Shown one piece after another: positions 41,579 to 50,543 of a DNA stretch of 64,000 nucleotides (its first letter is position 1; every line of letters begins with the position of its first letter). Made by a program: the position numbers and the translations under genes. Source of the DNA: Paraburkholderia humisilvae (lineage in GTDB: Bacteria; Pseudomonadota; Gammaproteobacteria; Burkholderiales; Burkholderiaceae); NCBI RefSeq assembly GCF_902859855.1, contig NZ_CADIKH010000003.1, forward strand, positions 62,001-126,000, given 5' to 3'. The notes beneath the pieces are model-generated. The model saw nothing but the letters and a program-made list of their open reading frames with translations, did no database searches and was not told the origin of the DNA.

Positions 41579-42226
41579 CTAAGCGCCGCTCGTGCCGATG
41601 GCGCGCAGAAATTCGGCGCGCGCCGTGCTGTCGCTGACGAATTCGCCCGCAAACGACTGCGTCACGACCCGTTCGTCACCGCGCCGCACTTCGCCGATCA
41701 GTTGGCAAAGCTGCTCCGCTTCGATCACGCAGGCCGCGCCGCGCGCATGGCCATGGGTGACCAGCGCATTCGCGATCGCATCCGTCGCCCACTCCTGATA
41801 GACGAACCGGTGACACACCGCATCGACCAGCCGCGTCAAGCCGCCGAAACCGTGCAGGCGTCCGCCCGGCAGATACGCGAGATGCGCGACGCCGCGAAAC
41901 GGCAGCAGATGGTGCGGGCACATACCGTGCACGGTAATGCCGCGCATGATCACGACATCGCGGCGCGCGTCCGCGAAGCCGCTGCCCAGCGCGGCGGCGG
42001 GTTCGACATCGTAGCCGTCGAGCAGCCGCTGTTGCCACAATTCCCGCACGCATTGCGCGGATGTACGCAGGTGCTCGCTTTCGACGTCGACACCCGCGGC
42101 CGTCAGCATCGCGGTTACCGCTTGTTCGAACGCAACTGCATCGAAGGGCCTCACGCGCGCGATGCCGCTGGTGGACCGCTCGCGTGACGCGTCTTCACGC
42201 ACATACTGATATCCGGGGTACGCCAT
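41579..42226 (-). CDS. Divergent GTP-cyclohydrolase-I (FolE) homologue with altered active site
   Basis: A 215-residue protein of the FolE/QueF (T-fold) superfamily. Zinc ligands are kept: Cys103 and His106 in MCPHHLLPF and Cys174 in EAEQLC; His105 also matches the catalytic pair. Compared with E. coli and human GTP cyclohydrolase I, the catalytic His next to the last cysteine is Gln172. The GTP-binding Arg of the MRGV-type motif is Gly178 (IGEV), and the GLSKxxR loop reads GFGGLTR. The ancestral reaction is therefore doubtful; a related purine-ring hydrolysis or a non-enzymatic role is possible. ATG 42226 has a GGAGG site. It lies beside the protease and glutaredoxin genes with no pterin genes nearby. 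Confidence 0.82.
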   Translation of the reverse strand: MAYPGYQYVREDASRERSTSGIARVRPFDAVAFEQAVTAMLTAAGVDVESEHLRTSAQCVRELWQQRLLDGYDVEPAAALGSGFADARRDVVIMRGITVHGMCPHHLLPFRGVAHLAYLPGGRLHGFGGLTRLVDAVCHRFVYQEWATDAIANALVTHGHARGAACVIEAEQLCQLIGEVRRGDERVVTQSFAGEFVSDSTARAEFLRAIGTSGA

Positions 42227-42870
42227 TATTCCTCCGCAACGGTCGGGCGGCGGATGCCGCTGGAAATGAATCGCTCCGGTAACAGAGAACAGGCGCGCTG
42301 CGGGGATATTCCTTTACGGTCAGTAAGGGATCAGTGGGGGCAAGATAAAGCGATGCGGGAGCAAATTGGGGGTTCGCCAATGCGGATGCAAGCGGCCCTG
42401 TGGGCCTCCAACATAACCCGCCGATTCTGGACACTGCTGTTACGGTTACGCCACTGCTCGGGTTGCCTGGCGCGATCGTCGGCATGGTCGAATCGTTCAA
42501 CGTGCTCGGTACAAGCCGCACCGCAAATCCGAACGGCGTGGCACGGGCGTTAGTACCCGCCACCCTCCATTGATCCGAATGTTCGCACACTGGATATGAG
42601 CTAGTGCGCGACCCTCTCCTAACTGCTCCAGTTAAATCCAAGAGGATGATCAATTCCCCACCACACTTCCCAGCCATTTACGAGACTCCTCTCAAACTTA
42701 CCTCGGTTTGACACAGCTTTACATTTCCGGGCTGTTTATCCGTTTTACGTTATCGCAAGTTTCGGTACATTGGCTGCGGCTCATCCAAACCGGCACCCCG
42801 CAGACTAGCCAGGTGGCCCCTCTTCCATCCGATTGCTCAAATTAACAAGGTCGCTTATACGCGTAAAGCT
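42227..42870. other. Gap holding a degraded duplication scar and the module promoter region
   Basis: No intact gene. The first half contains the three-part remnant listed next. The second half (about 42620-42870) is AT-rich and must hold the promoter of the PAAR gene; a TTGACA at 42708-42713 is a possible -35 box without a clear -10 at normal spacing. Confidence 0.6.
42358..42601 (+). pseudogene. Collinear degraded remnant of the opp-exbB-tonB locus
   Basis: Three pieces match the intact locus in the same order and orientation. (1) 42358-42393 matches 44816-44851, the 3' end of oppF, at 30 of 36 bases. (2) 42424-42540 matches exbB at 54571-54687 without gaps at 103 of 117 bases; weaker similarity extends back to about 42403. 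(3) 42571-42601 matches 56104-56134, just after tonB, at 24 of 31 bases. The 11 kb between the outer matches is reduced to about 245 bp. The exbB piece still reads through (MVESFNVLGTSRTANPNGVA) but is only about 40 codons. I counted matches by eye. Confidence 0.85.
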
Positions 42871-43407
42871 GTGGTCCGACATGGGGATCCGACAACGACC
42901 GGAGGTTTTGTCATTGCGCTGACGTCTACGCTTTATGACGGCGTCAAGCAACTCGCACTGAATGGCGACGAAGCGACATGCGGCAACTGTAAAGGTCGCT
43001 TCAAGATATTCGGAACCGGCACAGGAATGTCTGAAGGCACGCGTCTCGTCGTGATCGATGGCGATCTGGTTTTGTGTCCTTGCAACAGAAACCGGGTCAT
43101 AGTTGGAAAGGATCCGGGAATATTTTTGGATGTCGATGCTGCTGCGGCCACCTGCAATCCGAATACGGCCGCAACCACTTCATCAATACCCGGACAGATT
43201 CATGACGAGCAATTTACGCTACGTGATCGGCGAACAAATCTTCCGCTTGCCAATGTACGTTATAGGATCCGGTCTGTTTCCGGTGAGGTCGCGAAAGGGA
43301 GGACGGATGCGATCGGTCGCACAGCGAGAATCAAGTGCAGCAGCCCAGAACAATTGATTCTTGAGATCGCTTCCGATCATAGACCAACATCGACGACAGG
43401 TCTTTAA
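42871..43407 (+). CDS. PAAR-domain protein (type VI secretion spike tip) with C-terminal beta domain
   Basis: A 178-residue protein. Residues 1-75 are a PAAR-like domain with the signature VRHGDPTTTGGFVIALTS and further cysteines (CGNCKG, CPCNR). Residues 110-178 form a small beta-sandwich of carboxypeptidase-regulatory type (FTLRDRRTNLPLANVRYRIR). PAAR proteins cap the VgrG spike and carry or bind effectors. The start is uncertain: GTG 42871 begins right at the domain, but the frame is open upstream without ATG, GTG or TTG, and no good ribosome site is seen. GC is lower than in flanking genes. The stop is immediately followed by the effector ATG. Confidence 0.85.
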   Translation: MVRHGDPTTTGGFVIALTSTLYDGVKQLALNGDEATCGNCKGRFKIFGTGTGMSEGTRLVVIDGDLVLCPCNRNRVIVGKDPGIFLDVDAAAATCNPNTAATTSSIPGQIHDEQFTLRDRRTNLPLANVRYRIRSVSGEVAKGRTDAIGRTARIKCSSPEQLILEIASDHRPTSTTGL

Positions 43408-44343
43408 ATGAGCGAAGAATGGATGGAGGTCGGGCGGGGAATAGCCAATACGACGCCAAATTCAAATGTCGACATACACGTCGCGGACACGATGCTCATC
43501 TGGGAAATCCTGGATAACGTCCACGGAGACAAATTACCGATCATTCCCAGCAATTCCCGGGTTGAGCATGGAAGGATCCTGTATCGACTGCAATTGAAGC
43601 TGACCATACGCAGCCGCACTGGTGGCGTCATATCGCTGCGCAATATCCGCGTCAGAACCAATCGGAAAGAGGATCGATTGGAAATCTGGCCGGCTTTCGA
43701 TACCACCGCATCGTTGATCGTGGGTCTGGAGACCAGAAATTCAGGCACGGTGGAGTTGCAAGTCGATGACCCCGATATTTCGGCTTTGCCGCTGATAATC
43801 AAGCTCGGAGACGCATGGTATGAAAGCATGTTTCTCGTTACTGGCTATCACGTTTGTCACGAAGCCGACTTCACCGGCGAGATGGTCCTGGCGCACGGCG
43901 TAAATGATCACCATAGACGAGATTTTCTTTATGGGGCGCGGGGCGTCGTTATGCAGGGGACGGGTATGACGTTAAACGGTCAATATATTCGCCCAACCCG
44001 CGTTAGTTCCGCTTGGCATAGGAACTCCCGTGGTAATCGGGACTACCTCGAGACACCAGATGGCGTGGCATTCGCCTACGCGAACTCGGTGCTGGGAGCA
44101 TACGGTCCAGTAACGGCAAATCACTCGATCGCCGTCGACCCGACTGTGATTCCAAAGCATGCACAGGTTGATATCGAAATGGTCGGCCGGAGATTCGCGG
44201 ACGACACGGGAAGCGCCATCGTCGGACACCACATCGACAACTTCGTTGGCGCAGGCGCGGCGGTTCAAGCCACGTGGGAACGCGGCCCAGTGAACAACAC
44301 AAGACGCAGGATAAAGTACATCAACCCGACCGAAAGGGACTAG
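43408..44343 (+). CDS. Putative type VI secretion effector with MltA/3D-type murein lytic domain
   Basis: A 311-residue protein. Residues 1-135 are an unrecognised beta-rich domain. From about 140 to 290 it resembles a 3D (three-Asp) double-psi barrel of MltA-like lytic transglycosylases: VTGYHV, later IAVDPTVIPKHAQVDI (Asp244), FADDTGSAIVGHHIDNFVG (Asp265/266 and Asp277). The last Asp aligns with the catalytic acid of MltA by motif. It would cut the glycan strand of peptidoglycan in the target periplasm. There is no signal peptide, as expected for a secreted-by-spike toxin. Its ATG directly follows the PAAR stop, and a signal-peptide-bearing small gene follows four bases later. The fold call is by eye. 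Confidence 0.72.
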   Translation: MSEEWMEVGRGIANTTPNSNVDIHVADTMLIWEILDNVHGDKLPIIPSNSRVEHGRILYRLQLKLTIRSRTGGVISLRNIRVRTNRKEDRLEIWPAFDTTASLIVGLETRNSGTVELQVDDPDISALPLIIKLGDAWYESMFLVTGYHVCHEADFTGEMVLAHGVNDHHRRDFLYGARGVVMQGTGMTLNGQYIRPTRVSSAWHRNSRGNRDYLETPDGVAFAYANSVLGAYGPVTANHSIAVDPTVIPKHAQVDIEMVGRRFADDTGSAIVGHHIDNFVGAGAAVQATWERGPVNNTRRRIKYINPTERD

Positions 44344-44346
44344 TGG

Positions 44347-44763
44347 ATGAATCTCACAAGAAAAGCATTCCGTATCGTCTTACTAGCCGCAGTGATTCCG
44401 TTCAGCCCAGTCGCTCGCGGCGACGGATCGGTGAGCTTCGCGACAGATATTTTGCCCATGGCGAATGAGCGTCCGTTGTTCGCCCAGTTTATCGTGGAGA
44501 GCTTTACGGTTACCGATACAGGTTGGGGCGTGAGAATCGATAGCCCTACCATGCCCAAGATGAAGGGAACGCGCATCGGGCCATATGAATTTCAGGCTGA
44601 ATGGCGTAGCCCCAATGGGAAGCGGCCTGTGACCCTCATCATCGACACCAAGATCCGCTATTTTGACGATCACCGTCGAGAGATATTGGGTGGTGATCTT
44701 CGGCACACGACCTCGATCGTTGAAACGCTCGATTCGATTGAGATCGCACCTCCTCGACAGTAG
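44347..44763 (+). CDS. Putative periplasmic immunity protein
   Basis: A 138-residue protein with a clear signal peptide (MNLTRKAFRIVLLAAVIPFS, cleavage near ARG-D at 25). The mature part of about 113 residues is beta-rich, acidic to neutral and cysteine-free, with no known family (for example FAQFIVESFTVTDTGWGVRI and EFQAEWRSPNGKRPVTLIID). It starts three bases after the effector stop and is clearly co-transcribed. A small exported protein directly behind a putative murein-lytic effector is the usual layout of a cognate immunity gene. The function is inferred from context only. Confidence 0.7.
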   Translation: MNLTRKAFRIVLLAAVIPFSPVARGDGSVSFATDILPMANERPLFAQFIVESFTVTDTGWGVRIDSPTMPKMKGTRIGPYEFQAEWRSPNGKRPVTLIIDTKIRYFDDHRREILGGDLRHTTSIVETLDSIEIAPPRQ

Positions 44764-44824
44764 GGCTGCAGACCTGACCGCATTACGACACCCCCTAGCC
44801 CCTCAACGCGTCGCCGGAGCAAAT

Positions 44825-45859
44825 CTAGTGTTCGCCAACGCGAATGCAAGCCACCTTACCGGATCGAGGCGGCCACGTGCGCGCAACCGGCACTTCGCCC
44901 GCGCAGGCTTCGATCGCCTGCGGGCAGCGCGTCCGAAACACGCAGCCTGATGGCGGATCGAGCGGCGACGGAATCTCGCCGCGCAACAGCAGATGGCCGC
45001 GCGCGCGCTCGACCGCCGGATCGGGTGTAGGCACCGCGGCTAGCAGTGCACGCGTGTAAGGATGCATCGGATCGCCGTAGACCGCCTCCTTCGCACCAAA
45101 CTCCATCACCCGCCCGAGATACATCACCAGCACGCGATGGCTAATCGCCTTGACCACCGCCAGATCGTGCGCGACGAACAGCAGTGATAAAGCCAGTTCA
45201 CGCTGCAAGTCTCGCAGCAAGTTAACGATTTGCGCCTGAATCGACACGTCGAGCGCGGAAACCGGCTCGTCGCAGATCACGAGCCGCGGCTCGCCGATCA
45301 GCGCACGCGCAATCCCGACCCGCTGGCATTGCCCACCCGAAAACTCATGCGGATACCGCTGCAGATGGTAAGCATTGAGACCGACGCGCTCGAGCATCGC
45401 CTGCGCGCGCGCGCGAAGTTCGGCGCGTCCGATGTCAGGCCGATGCGTTTTCAGCGGCTCCGCGACGATCTGCTCAATTGTCATCCGCGGATCCAGTGAC
45501 GCAAGCGGGTCCTGAAAAATCATCTGAACGTCACGGCGCAACCCCGCAATATCGCGTCGCGCGCCGAACACGGTTTCCCCGCCACGCCAGCGTACGCTGC
45601 CGCCGGTGACCGGCACGAGGCCGATCAGCGCGCGCGCGAGCGTCGACTTGCCACAGCCCGATTCGCCGACGAGACCGACGGTCTCGCCTCGCCTCACGTC
45701 GAACGACACACGCTCCACCGCGCGCACCGTCGCGCGCGGCGACCACGGTAGCGCACGGCGCCCCGCCCGAGCCACGCTGAAATGAACCGTGAGGTCTTCG
45801 ACTGACAGCAATGGCTCGTCGGCATGCTCAAGGCTTGTATGCTGCGAATCCGTTGTCAT
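44825..45859 (-). CDS. oppF: Oligopeptide ABC transporter ATP-binding protein OppF
   Basis: A 344-residue ATPase of the Opp/Dpp family. Walker [11 protein letters not shown]-loop [13 protein letters not shown], signature [17 protein letters not shown], Walker [13 protein letters not shown] and H-loop VAHDL are all present. The C-terminal oligo/dipeptide extension contains the conserved Cys motif region ([14 protein letters not shown]). The start is the ATG at 45859, overlapping the oppD stop (ATGA). It pairs with OppD to power peptide import. Last gene of oppABCDF; a 36-base copy of its 3' end lies at 42358-42393. Confidence 0.95.
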   Translation of the reverse strand: MTTDSQHTSLEHADEPLLSVEDLTVHFSVARAGRRALPWSPRATVRAVERVSFDVRRGETVGLVGESGCGKSTLARALIGLVPVTGGSVRWRGGETVFGARRDIAGLRRDVQMIFQDPLASLDPRMTIEQIVAEPLKTHRPDIGRAELRARAQAMLERVGLNAYHLQRYPHEFSGGQCQRVGIARALIGEPRLVICDEPVSALDVSIQAQIVNLLRDLQRELALSLLFVAHDLAVVKAISHRVLVMYLGRVMEFGAKEAVYGDPMHPYTRALLAAVPTPDPAVERARGHLLLRGEIPSPLDPPSGCVFRTRCPQAIEACAGEVPVARTWPPRSGKVACIRVGEH

Positions 45860-46851
45860 GCCTGCGCTCCGATTGGTGGCGCCGCGATTTCCGCGGCCGT
45901 TTTGTGGCATGCGCGCGATCCACCTTCGAATGCCCGCAATATGGGTCGCTCGGCGCGGCAAACTTCGCCCGCGTGCGGGCAGCGCGGTGCGAACGCGCAA
46001 CCGTCGCCGATCATGCCCGGCAGCGGCGGATGGCCTGGAATCGTGCGCAATGGCGCGTCGCCTTCGTCGGTCAGACGCGGTAGCGCATTGAGCAGCCCGA
46101 TCGTGTACGGATGACCCGGCGCCGCGAACAGCGAAGGTGCGCTTGCATGCTCGACGGTACGCCCCCCGTACATCACCATCACGTCATCGCACAGTCCCGC
46201 GACCACGCCCATGTCATGCGTGATAAGGATGATCGCGGTACCGCGCTCGCGATTCAGATCGCGCAGCAGTTCGATGATCTGCGCCTGCACGGTGACGTCG
46301 AGCGCGGTGGTCGGCTCGTCGGCAATCAGGATATCCGGCTCGCACAGCAGCGCCATGGCGATCATCACGCGCTGCCGCATACCCCCGGAAAATTCATGCG
46401 GATACATGTCGAGACGGCGCGCGGCATCCGGAATCCGCACACTATCGAGCGCTTCGATTGCCAGATGACGCGCGGCACGGCGCGATATCTTCCGGTGCAA
46501 CTGCAACGCCTCGGTCATCTGGCGCTCGATCGTCAGGAACGGGTTGAGCGACGTCATCGGGTCCTGAAAGATCATCGCGATCCGGTTTCCGCGAATGCGG
46601 TTCAGCTCGCGCGTGTTCAACTTCAACAGATTCTTCCCGCGATAAGCCGCCTCACCCGAAACCGTGCCGTTCGACGCGATCAACCCGAGCAGCGCCATCA
46701 CGGTCTGACTTTTGCCCGACCCCGACTCGCCGACGATGCCGAGCGTGCGGCCGCTGTCGAGCGAAAACGATACGTCCTGCACCGCATCGACCGGCGCGCC
46801 GTCGTGACGCGCGAAACGCACGCGAAGGTTCTTCACTTCCAGCAGCGCCAT
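45856..46851 (-). CDS. oppD: Oligopeptide ABC transporter ATP-binding protein OppD
   Basis: A 331-residue ATPase. Walker A GESGSGKSQ, Q-loop MIFQDPMTSLNPF, signature HEFSGGMRQRVMIAMAL, Walker B ILIADEPTTALD and H-loop ITHDMG are intact. The C-terminal Opp extension is present (CPHAGEVCRAERPIL). The ATG at 46851 is chosen with an AAGGAG site located in the end of oppC; the nine extra residues of the longer frame lack support. The gene overlaps oppF by four bases and follows oppC by one base, so all are coupled. Confidence 0.95.
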   Translation of the reverse strand: MALLEVKNLRVRFARHDGAPVDAVQDVSFSLDSGRTLGIVGESGSGKSQTVMALLGLIASNGTVSGEAAYRGKNLLKLNTRELNRIRGNRIAMIFQDPMTSLNPFLTIERQMTEALQLHRKISRRAARHLAIEALDSVRIPDAARRLDMYPHEFSGGMRQRVMIAMALLCEPDILIADEPTTALDVTVQAQIIELLRDLNRERGTAIILITHDMGVVAGLCDDVMVMYGGRTVEHASAPSLFAAPGHPYTIGLLNALPRLTDEGDAPLRTIPGHPPLPGMIGDGCAFAPRCPHAGEVCRAERPILRAFEGGSRACHKTAAEIAAPPIGAQA

Positions 46852-46852
46852 C

Positions 46853-47761
46853 TCAACGCTCCTTCGGATCGAACGCATCGCGCAGGCCGTCGCCGACGAA
46901 GCTCACGCAATAAAGCGTCACACAAAGCATCGTCGCCGGACACAACAGCAGCCACGGCATCGCTTCGAGTTTTTGTGCGCCATCTTCGACCAGCACACCC
47001 CAACTTGTCATCGGTTCCTGCACGCCGAGGCCGAGAAATGACAGCACCGATTCGGTCAGCACGATAGCCGGCACCGTCACGCTTGCATACACGACGACCA
47101 CGCCAATCAGATTCGGCACGATATGCCGCGCGATGATCGCAGAAGGCTTCACGCCGGTCGCGCGCGCGGCGTCGACGAATTCACGCGTGCGCAGCGTCAG
47201 CGTCTGGCCGCGCACGACGCGCGCCATGTCGAGCCATGAAAAAGCGCTGATCGTCAGCACGACCAGGTAGAACGAGCGGCCAAACAGCGTCATCATCAGG
47301 ATGGCGATCAGCATGTACGGAATCGCGTACATCATGTCGACGATACGCATCATGACCGCATCGGTGCGGCCGCCCGCATAACCGGAAATCGCGCCGTACG
47401 TGACGCCGAAAAAACCCGACACGAACGTGCCGAGCAAGCCGACTTCGAGCGATACGCGGCCGCCCTCCAGTGAGCGCACCAGCAGGTCTCGGCCGACTTC
47501 GTCGGTGCCGAACCAGTGCGCGCCCTGCCAGGTGGGCGAGAGGCTGATGGACGACCAGTCGTTATCGATTGCGTTGTTGGGCAGCAGCAGCGGGCCGACG
47601 AAGCACGCGAGCACGATCAGCAGCAGCACCGCAAGCGCAACGACGGCAGCGCGATTGCGCATGAAGCGCGCGCAGGCCGTCACAAGCGGGCTGCGCGAGC
47701 GCGGCTGCGCGGGCGGTGACGACGGCGAAACCGCGCCGGCCGTCAAAGATGAGCGGTTCAT
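46853..47761 (-). CDS. oppC: Oligopeptide ABC transporter permease OppC
   Basis: A 302-residue inner-membrane permease with about six transmembrane helices. The EAA loop is present (TREFVDAARATGVKPSAIIARHIVPN), shown here as REFVDAARATGVKPSAII in part. The N-terminal OppC domain has HWFGTDEVGRDLLVRSLEGG. The ATG at 47761 lies four bases after the oppB stop; ORF codons further upstream overlap oppB and are less likely. It forms the channel together with OppB. Confidence 0.93.
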   Translation of the reverse strand: MNRSSLTAGAVSPSSPPAQPRSRSPLVTACARFMRNRAAVVALAVLLLIVLACFVGPLLLPNNAIDNDWSSISLSPTWQGAHWFGTDEVGRDLLVRSLEGGRVSLEVGLLGTFVSGFFGVTYGAISGYAGGRTDAVMMRIVDMMYAIPYMLIAILMMTLFGRSFYLVVLTISAFSWLDMARVVRGQTLTLRTREFVDAARATGVKPSAIIARHIVPNLIGVVVVYASVTVPAIVLTESVLSFLGLGVQEPMTSWGVLVEDGAQKLEAMPWLLLCPATMLCVTLYCVSFVGDGLRDAFDPKER

Positions 47762-47765
47762 GGAG

Positions 47766-48704
47766 TCAGTACCGGATGCGCGGGTCGAGCCATGCATACG
47801 CAAGATCGACGAGCAGATTGAACAGAACGGCCACGACGGTGGTCAGCACGACGAGCCCGAGCACCAGCGTGTAGTCGCGATTGATCGCGCCGTTCACGAC
47901 GAGCTGGCCAAGCCCAGGCAACGCAAACACCGATTCGGTGACGATCGCGGCGGTAATCGATGAAATGCACACCGAACCCAATAGCGAAACGACCGGCATC
48001 AACGCGGGCTTCATCGCATGACGGAACACAATCGTGCGTGTCGACAGACCTTTCGCGCGCGCGGTGCGGATAAAGTTGCCGGCCAGCACTTCGATCATGC
48101 TGCCGCGCATCACACGTGCGATGGTCGCCATGTTGATCAGCGTCAGCAGTGCGACAGGAAGTACGCGGTATTGCCACGCGCCGTCTCCCCAGCCACCCGC
48201 GGGTAGCCAGCCGTGCCCGCTCGCGGTGTGCAGGAGAATCGCGAAGACCCACACGAGCACCGGCCCGAGCACGAACGATGGCACCACGTTGCCGATATTG
48301 CCGAACACCATCACGCCATGATCGATAACGCTGTCGCGACGCACTGCGGCAAGCGTGCCCAAACCGACACCGAGCGCAAGCGCGATCGGCACCGAGATAC
48401 CGCCAATGCCGAGACTCACCGGCAATGCCTTGCGCACAAGGTCGTTGACCGTCCAATCGCTGTAGCGGAACGACGGCCCGAGGTCGCCGTGCAGCAGCGC
48501 GCCGAGGTAGCGCAGATACTGGCGCCACAGCGGTTCGTCGAGGTGGTACTTCGCGTTCAGGTTCTGCATCACGGCAGAGGACAATTTTCGTTCCGCGTCG
48601 AACGGTCCGCCAGGCGTCAGATGCAACAACAGGTAGCAGACCGTGATCACGGCCAGCACGGTTGGAATCGCCCACAGCATACGGCGTAGCGCATAAGCGA
48701 ACAT
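47766..48704 (-). CDS. oppB: Oligopeptide ABC transporter permease OppB
   Basis: A 312-residue inner-membrane permease. The opening MFAYALRRMLWAIPTVLAVI and the downstream HLTPGGPF are hallmarks of OppB/DppB. About six transmembrane helices and the EAA loop (GNFIRTARAKGLSTRTIVFR) are visible. ATG 48704 has a GGAGTGA site. The gene is followed four bases later by oppC and preceded by oppA with a 16-base gap, so one transcript is expected. Confidence 0.95.
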   Translation of the reverse strand: MFAYALRRMLWAIPTVLAVITVCYLLLHLTPGGPFDAERKLSSAVMQNLNAKYHLDEPLWRQYLRYLGALLHGDLGPSFRYSDWTVNDLVRKALPVSLGIGGISVPIALALGVGLGTLAAVRRDSVIDHGVMVFGNIGNVVPSFVLGPVLVWVFAILLHTASGHGWLPAGGWGDGAWQYRVLPVALLTLINMATIARVMRGSMIEVLAGNFIRTARAKGLSTRTIVFRHAMKPALMPVVSLLGSVCISSITAAIVTESVFALPGLGQLVVNGAINRDYTLVLGLVVLTTVVAVLFNLLVDLAYAWLDPRIRY

Positions 48705-48720
48705 CAGTTCACTCCATTGC

Positions 48721-50337
48721 TCAATGTTTGACGATATACATGTCCTGCGTCACGCGCTGGTCGATGTAGTTCGTCAACGAATAGCCACCCACGTAGGGCT
48801 TCACCAGCCGGTTCGTCGCGTACTGGTAGAGCGGAATGACCGGATAGTCGTTCATCGCGAGCGCGTGCGCCTGGGTTAGCAGCGCGGTGCGTTTCGCTTC
48901 ATCGGTCTGCTGGTTGCCTTGCTCGATCAATGCGTCGACTTGAGGGTTGCAATATTCCTCATCATTCTGAGGGCTGTTACAGCGGACGAGGTCGAGGAAG
49001 GACGTCGAGTCGTTGTAGTCGATAAACCAGCCGTTGCGCGCGACCTGCGTTTTGCCTTCATGGCGCATCTTGAGCAGCACCTTGTTTTCGACGTTCTCCA
49101 GCTTCGTGCTCACGCCTAGCTTCGTGCGCCATTCGGAAGCAATAAACAGCGCGATCTTCTTGTGCTGCTCGTTCGTGTTGTACGTCAGCGTGAGCGTCAG
49201 CGGTTTTGCATCGGAGTAGCCCGCGTCCTTCATCAGGCCGCGCGCGTATTCGACACGCTTTTGCATCGGCCACGACGCCCAGCCAGGTATGAACGGATCG
49301 GCGCCTTTCGTGCCCTTCACCACCAGGCCATACGTCGGCAGTTCGCCCGACTGCAGCAGGCGCGAGGTCAGCAGATCGCGGTCGATCACCATCGATAGCG
49401 CCTGCCGCACCCGTTTGTCGCGCAACGCCGGGTCCTGGTTGTTCAGGTTGTAGTAGTAAGTACCAAGCGCAGACGCCGATTTCAGTTCGCTGCCGAACTG
49501 CTTGCGGAGCTGCGGGTAGACGCCGGATGGTATCGACATTGTTACGTCGAACTGCCCGGCCTGATACATCCGCTGCGCGGTTTCATCGCTTTCGATCGGC
49601 AAGTACGTCACTCTGGTAATGGGAACGTTGCGAGCATCCCAGTACTTGTCGTTCTTTAGCATCACGATATGGTTGTTCGGCTGCCAGTCGCTCAGCACGT
49701 ACGCGCCATTGCTGACCATATTGCCGGCACGTGTCCATGCGTCGCCGAACTTCGCAACCGTGTCGCGATTGACCGGCGCCAAATCTACCTTCGAGGCGAT
49801 GTCCGGAAAAAAGGACACCGGCGTTTCGGTTGTCACTTCGAGCGTGTACGGATCAGGCGCACGCACGCCGAGCGTCGCTGGCGCCGCTTTGCCCGCGACG
49901 ATCGCCTTCGCGTTCTTCACGAACTCGACGAGGATCGTGTATTTCGAACCGGTCTTCGGGTCGGCCAAGCGCTGCCATGAATAGATGAAATCAGCCGCTG
50001 TGACCGGTTGTCCGTTGCTCCAGCGCGCATCGTGACGCAGCTTGAAGACCCACCTATCGGGTGCGTCGCGCGTCCAGGATTGCGCGACGCCGGGCACCAC
50101 GTTGCCCGCCGCGTCGACGCGCGTCAGGCCCTCGAACAGATCGCAGCCGATCGTATTGCCCATCACAGTCTCGATATGCGCGGGGTCGAGCGATTCGACC
50201 TCCACTTGCGCATCGCGCGTCAGCTCCTGTTGCGCGGCAAGCGTTACACCGGCGGGAACCGTGGCGGCCGGCGCGCGTCCCGCCACCGAGACAACGAGCG
50301 CGCTGAGTGCCGTCGCGAACATTAGCTTGAATTTCAT
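48721..50337 (-). CDS. oppA: Periplasmic oligopeptide-binding protein OppA
   Basis: A 538-residue family-5 solute-binding protein close to E. coli OppA/MppA. The signal peptide is MKFKLMFATALSALVVSVAG with cleavage near APAA. Typical OppA landmarks are DFIYSWQRLADPKTGSKY, YYYNLNNQDP, the CN..YC pair (LVRCNSPQNDEEYCNP) and the C-terminal VGGYS region ending MYIVKH, the same terminus as E. coli OppA. It binds short peptides and hands them to OppBC. The start is the ATG at 50337; the longer frame adds 32 residues before a good signal peptide. The similarity also allows an MppA-like role in murein tripeptide uptake. Confidence 0.93.
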   Translation of the reverse strand: MKFKLMFATALSALVVSVAGRAPAATVPAGVTLAAQQELTRDAQVEVESLDPAHIETVMGNTIGCDLFEGLTRVDAAGNVVPGVAQSWTRDAPDRWVFKLRHDARWSNGQPVTAADFIYSWQRLADPKTGSKYTILVEFVKNAKAIVAGKAAPATLGVRAPDPYTLEVTTETPVSFFPDIASKVDLAPVNRDTVAKFGDAWTRAGNMVSNGAYVLSDWQPNNHIVMLKNDKYWDARNVPITRVTYLPIESDETAQRMYQAGQFDVTMSIPSGVYPQLRKQFGSELKSASALGTYYYNLNNQDPALRDKRVRQALSMVIDRDLLTSRLLQSGELPTYGLVVKGTKGADPFIPGWASWPMQKRVEYARGLMKDAGYSDAKPLTLTLTYNTNEQHKKIALFIASEWRTKLGVSTKLENVENKVLLKMRHEGKTQVARNGWFIDYNDSTSFLDLVRCNSPQNDEEYCNPQVDALIEQGNQQTDEAKRTALLTQAHALAMNDYPVIPLYQYATNRLVKPYVGGYSLTNYIDQRVTQDMYIVKH

Positions 50338-50543
50338 AGGCGATTTCAACGGGAACTCCACAAGCGGATCGTGCTGCGCGCGCACATCGATCCGGTCACA
50401 TCGAACGGAAAAATACGGCGGTGCGCGCAGCACCGCCGCAAAGCCCCTTCATCCGAAACAGAAAGAGCGAGAGGAGATTCACCTCACCATCGATACCGCA
50501 CGGCCGCCGGCCCACTGCACGCCGGCGTTCCGCTTCGCGTCAC

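Noticed and set aside
42195..42677. 160-residue minus-strand frame between folE-like and PAAR genes
   Set aside because: It is the antisense of the exbB remnant (it contains the reverse of the MVESFNVLGTS segment), not a gene.
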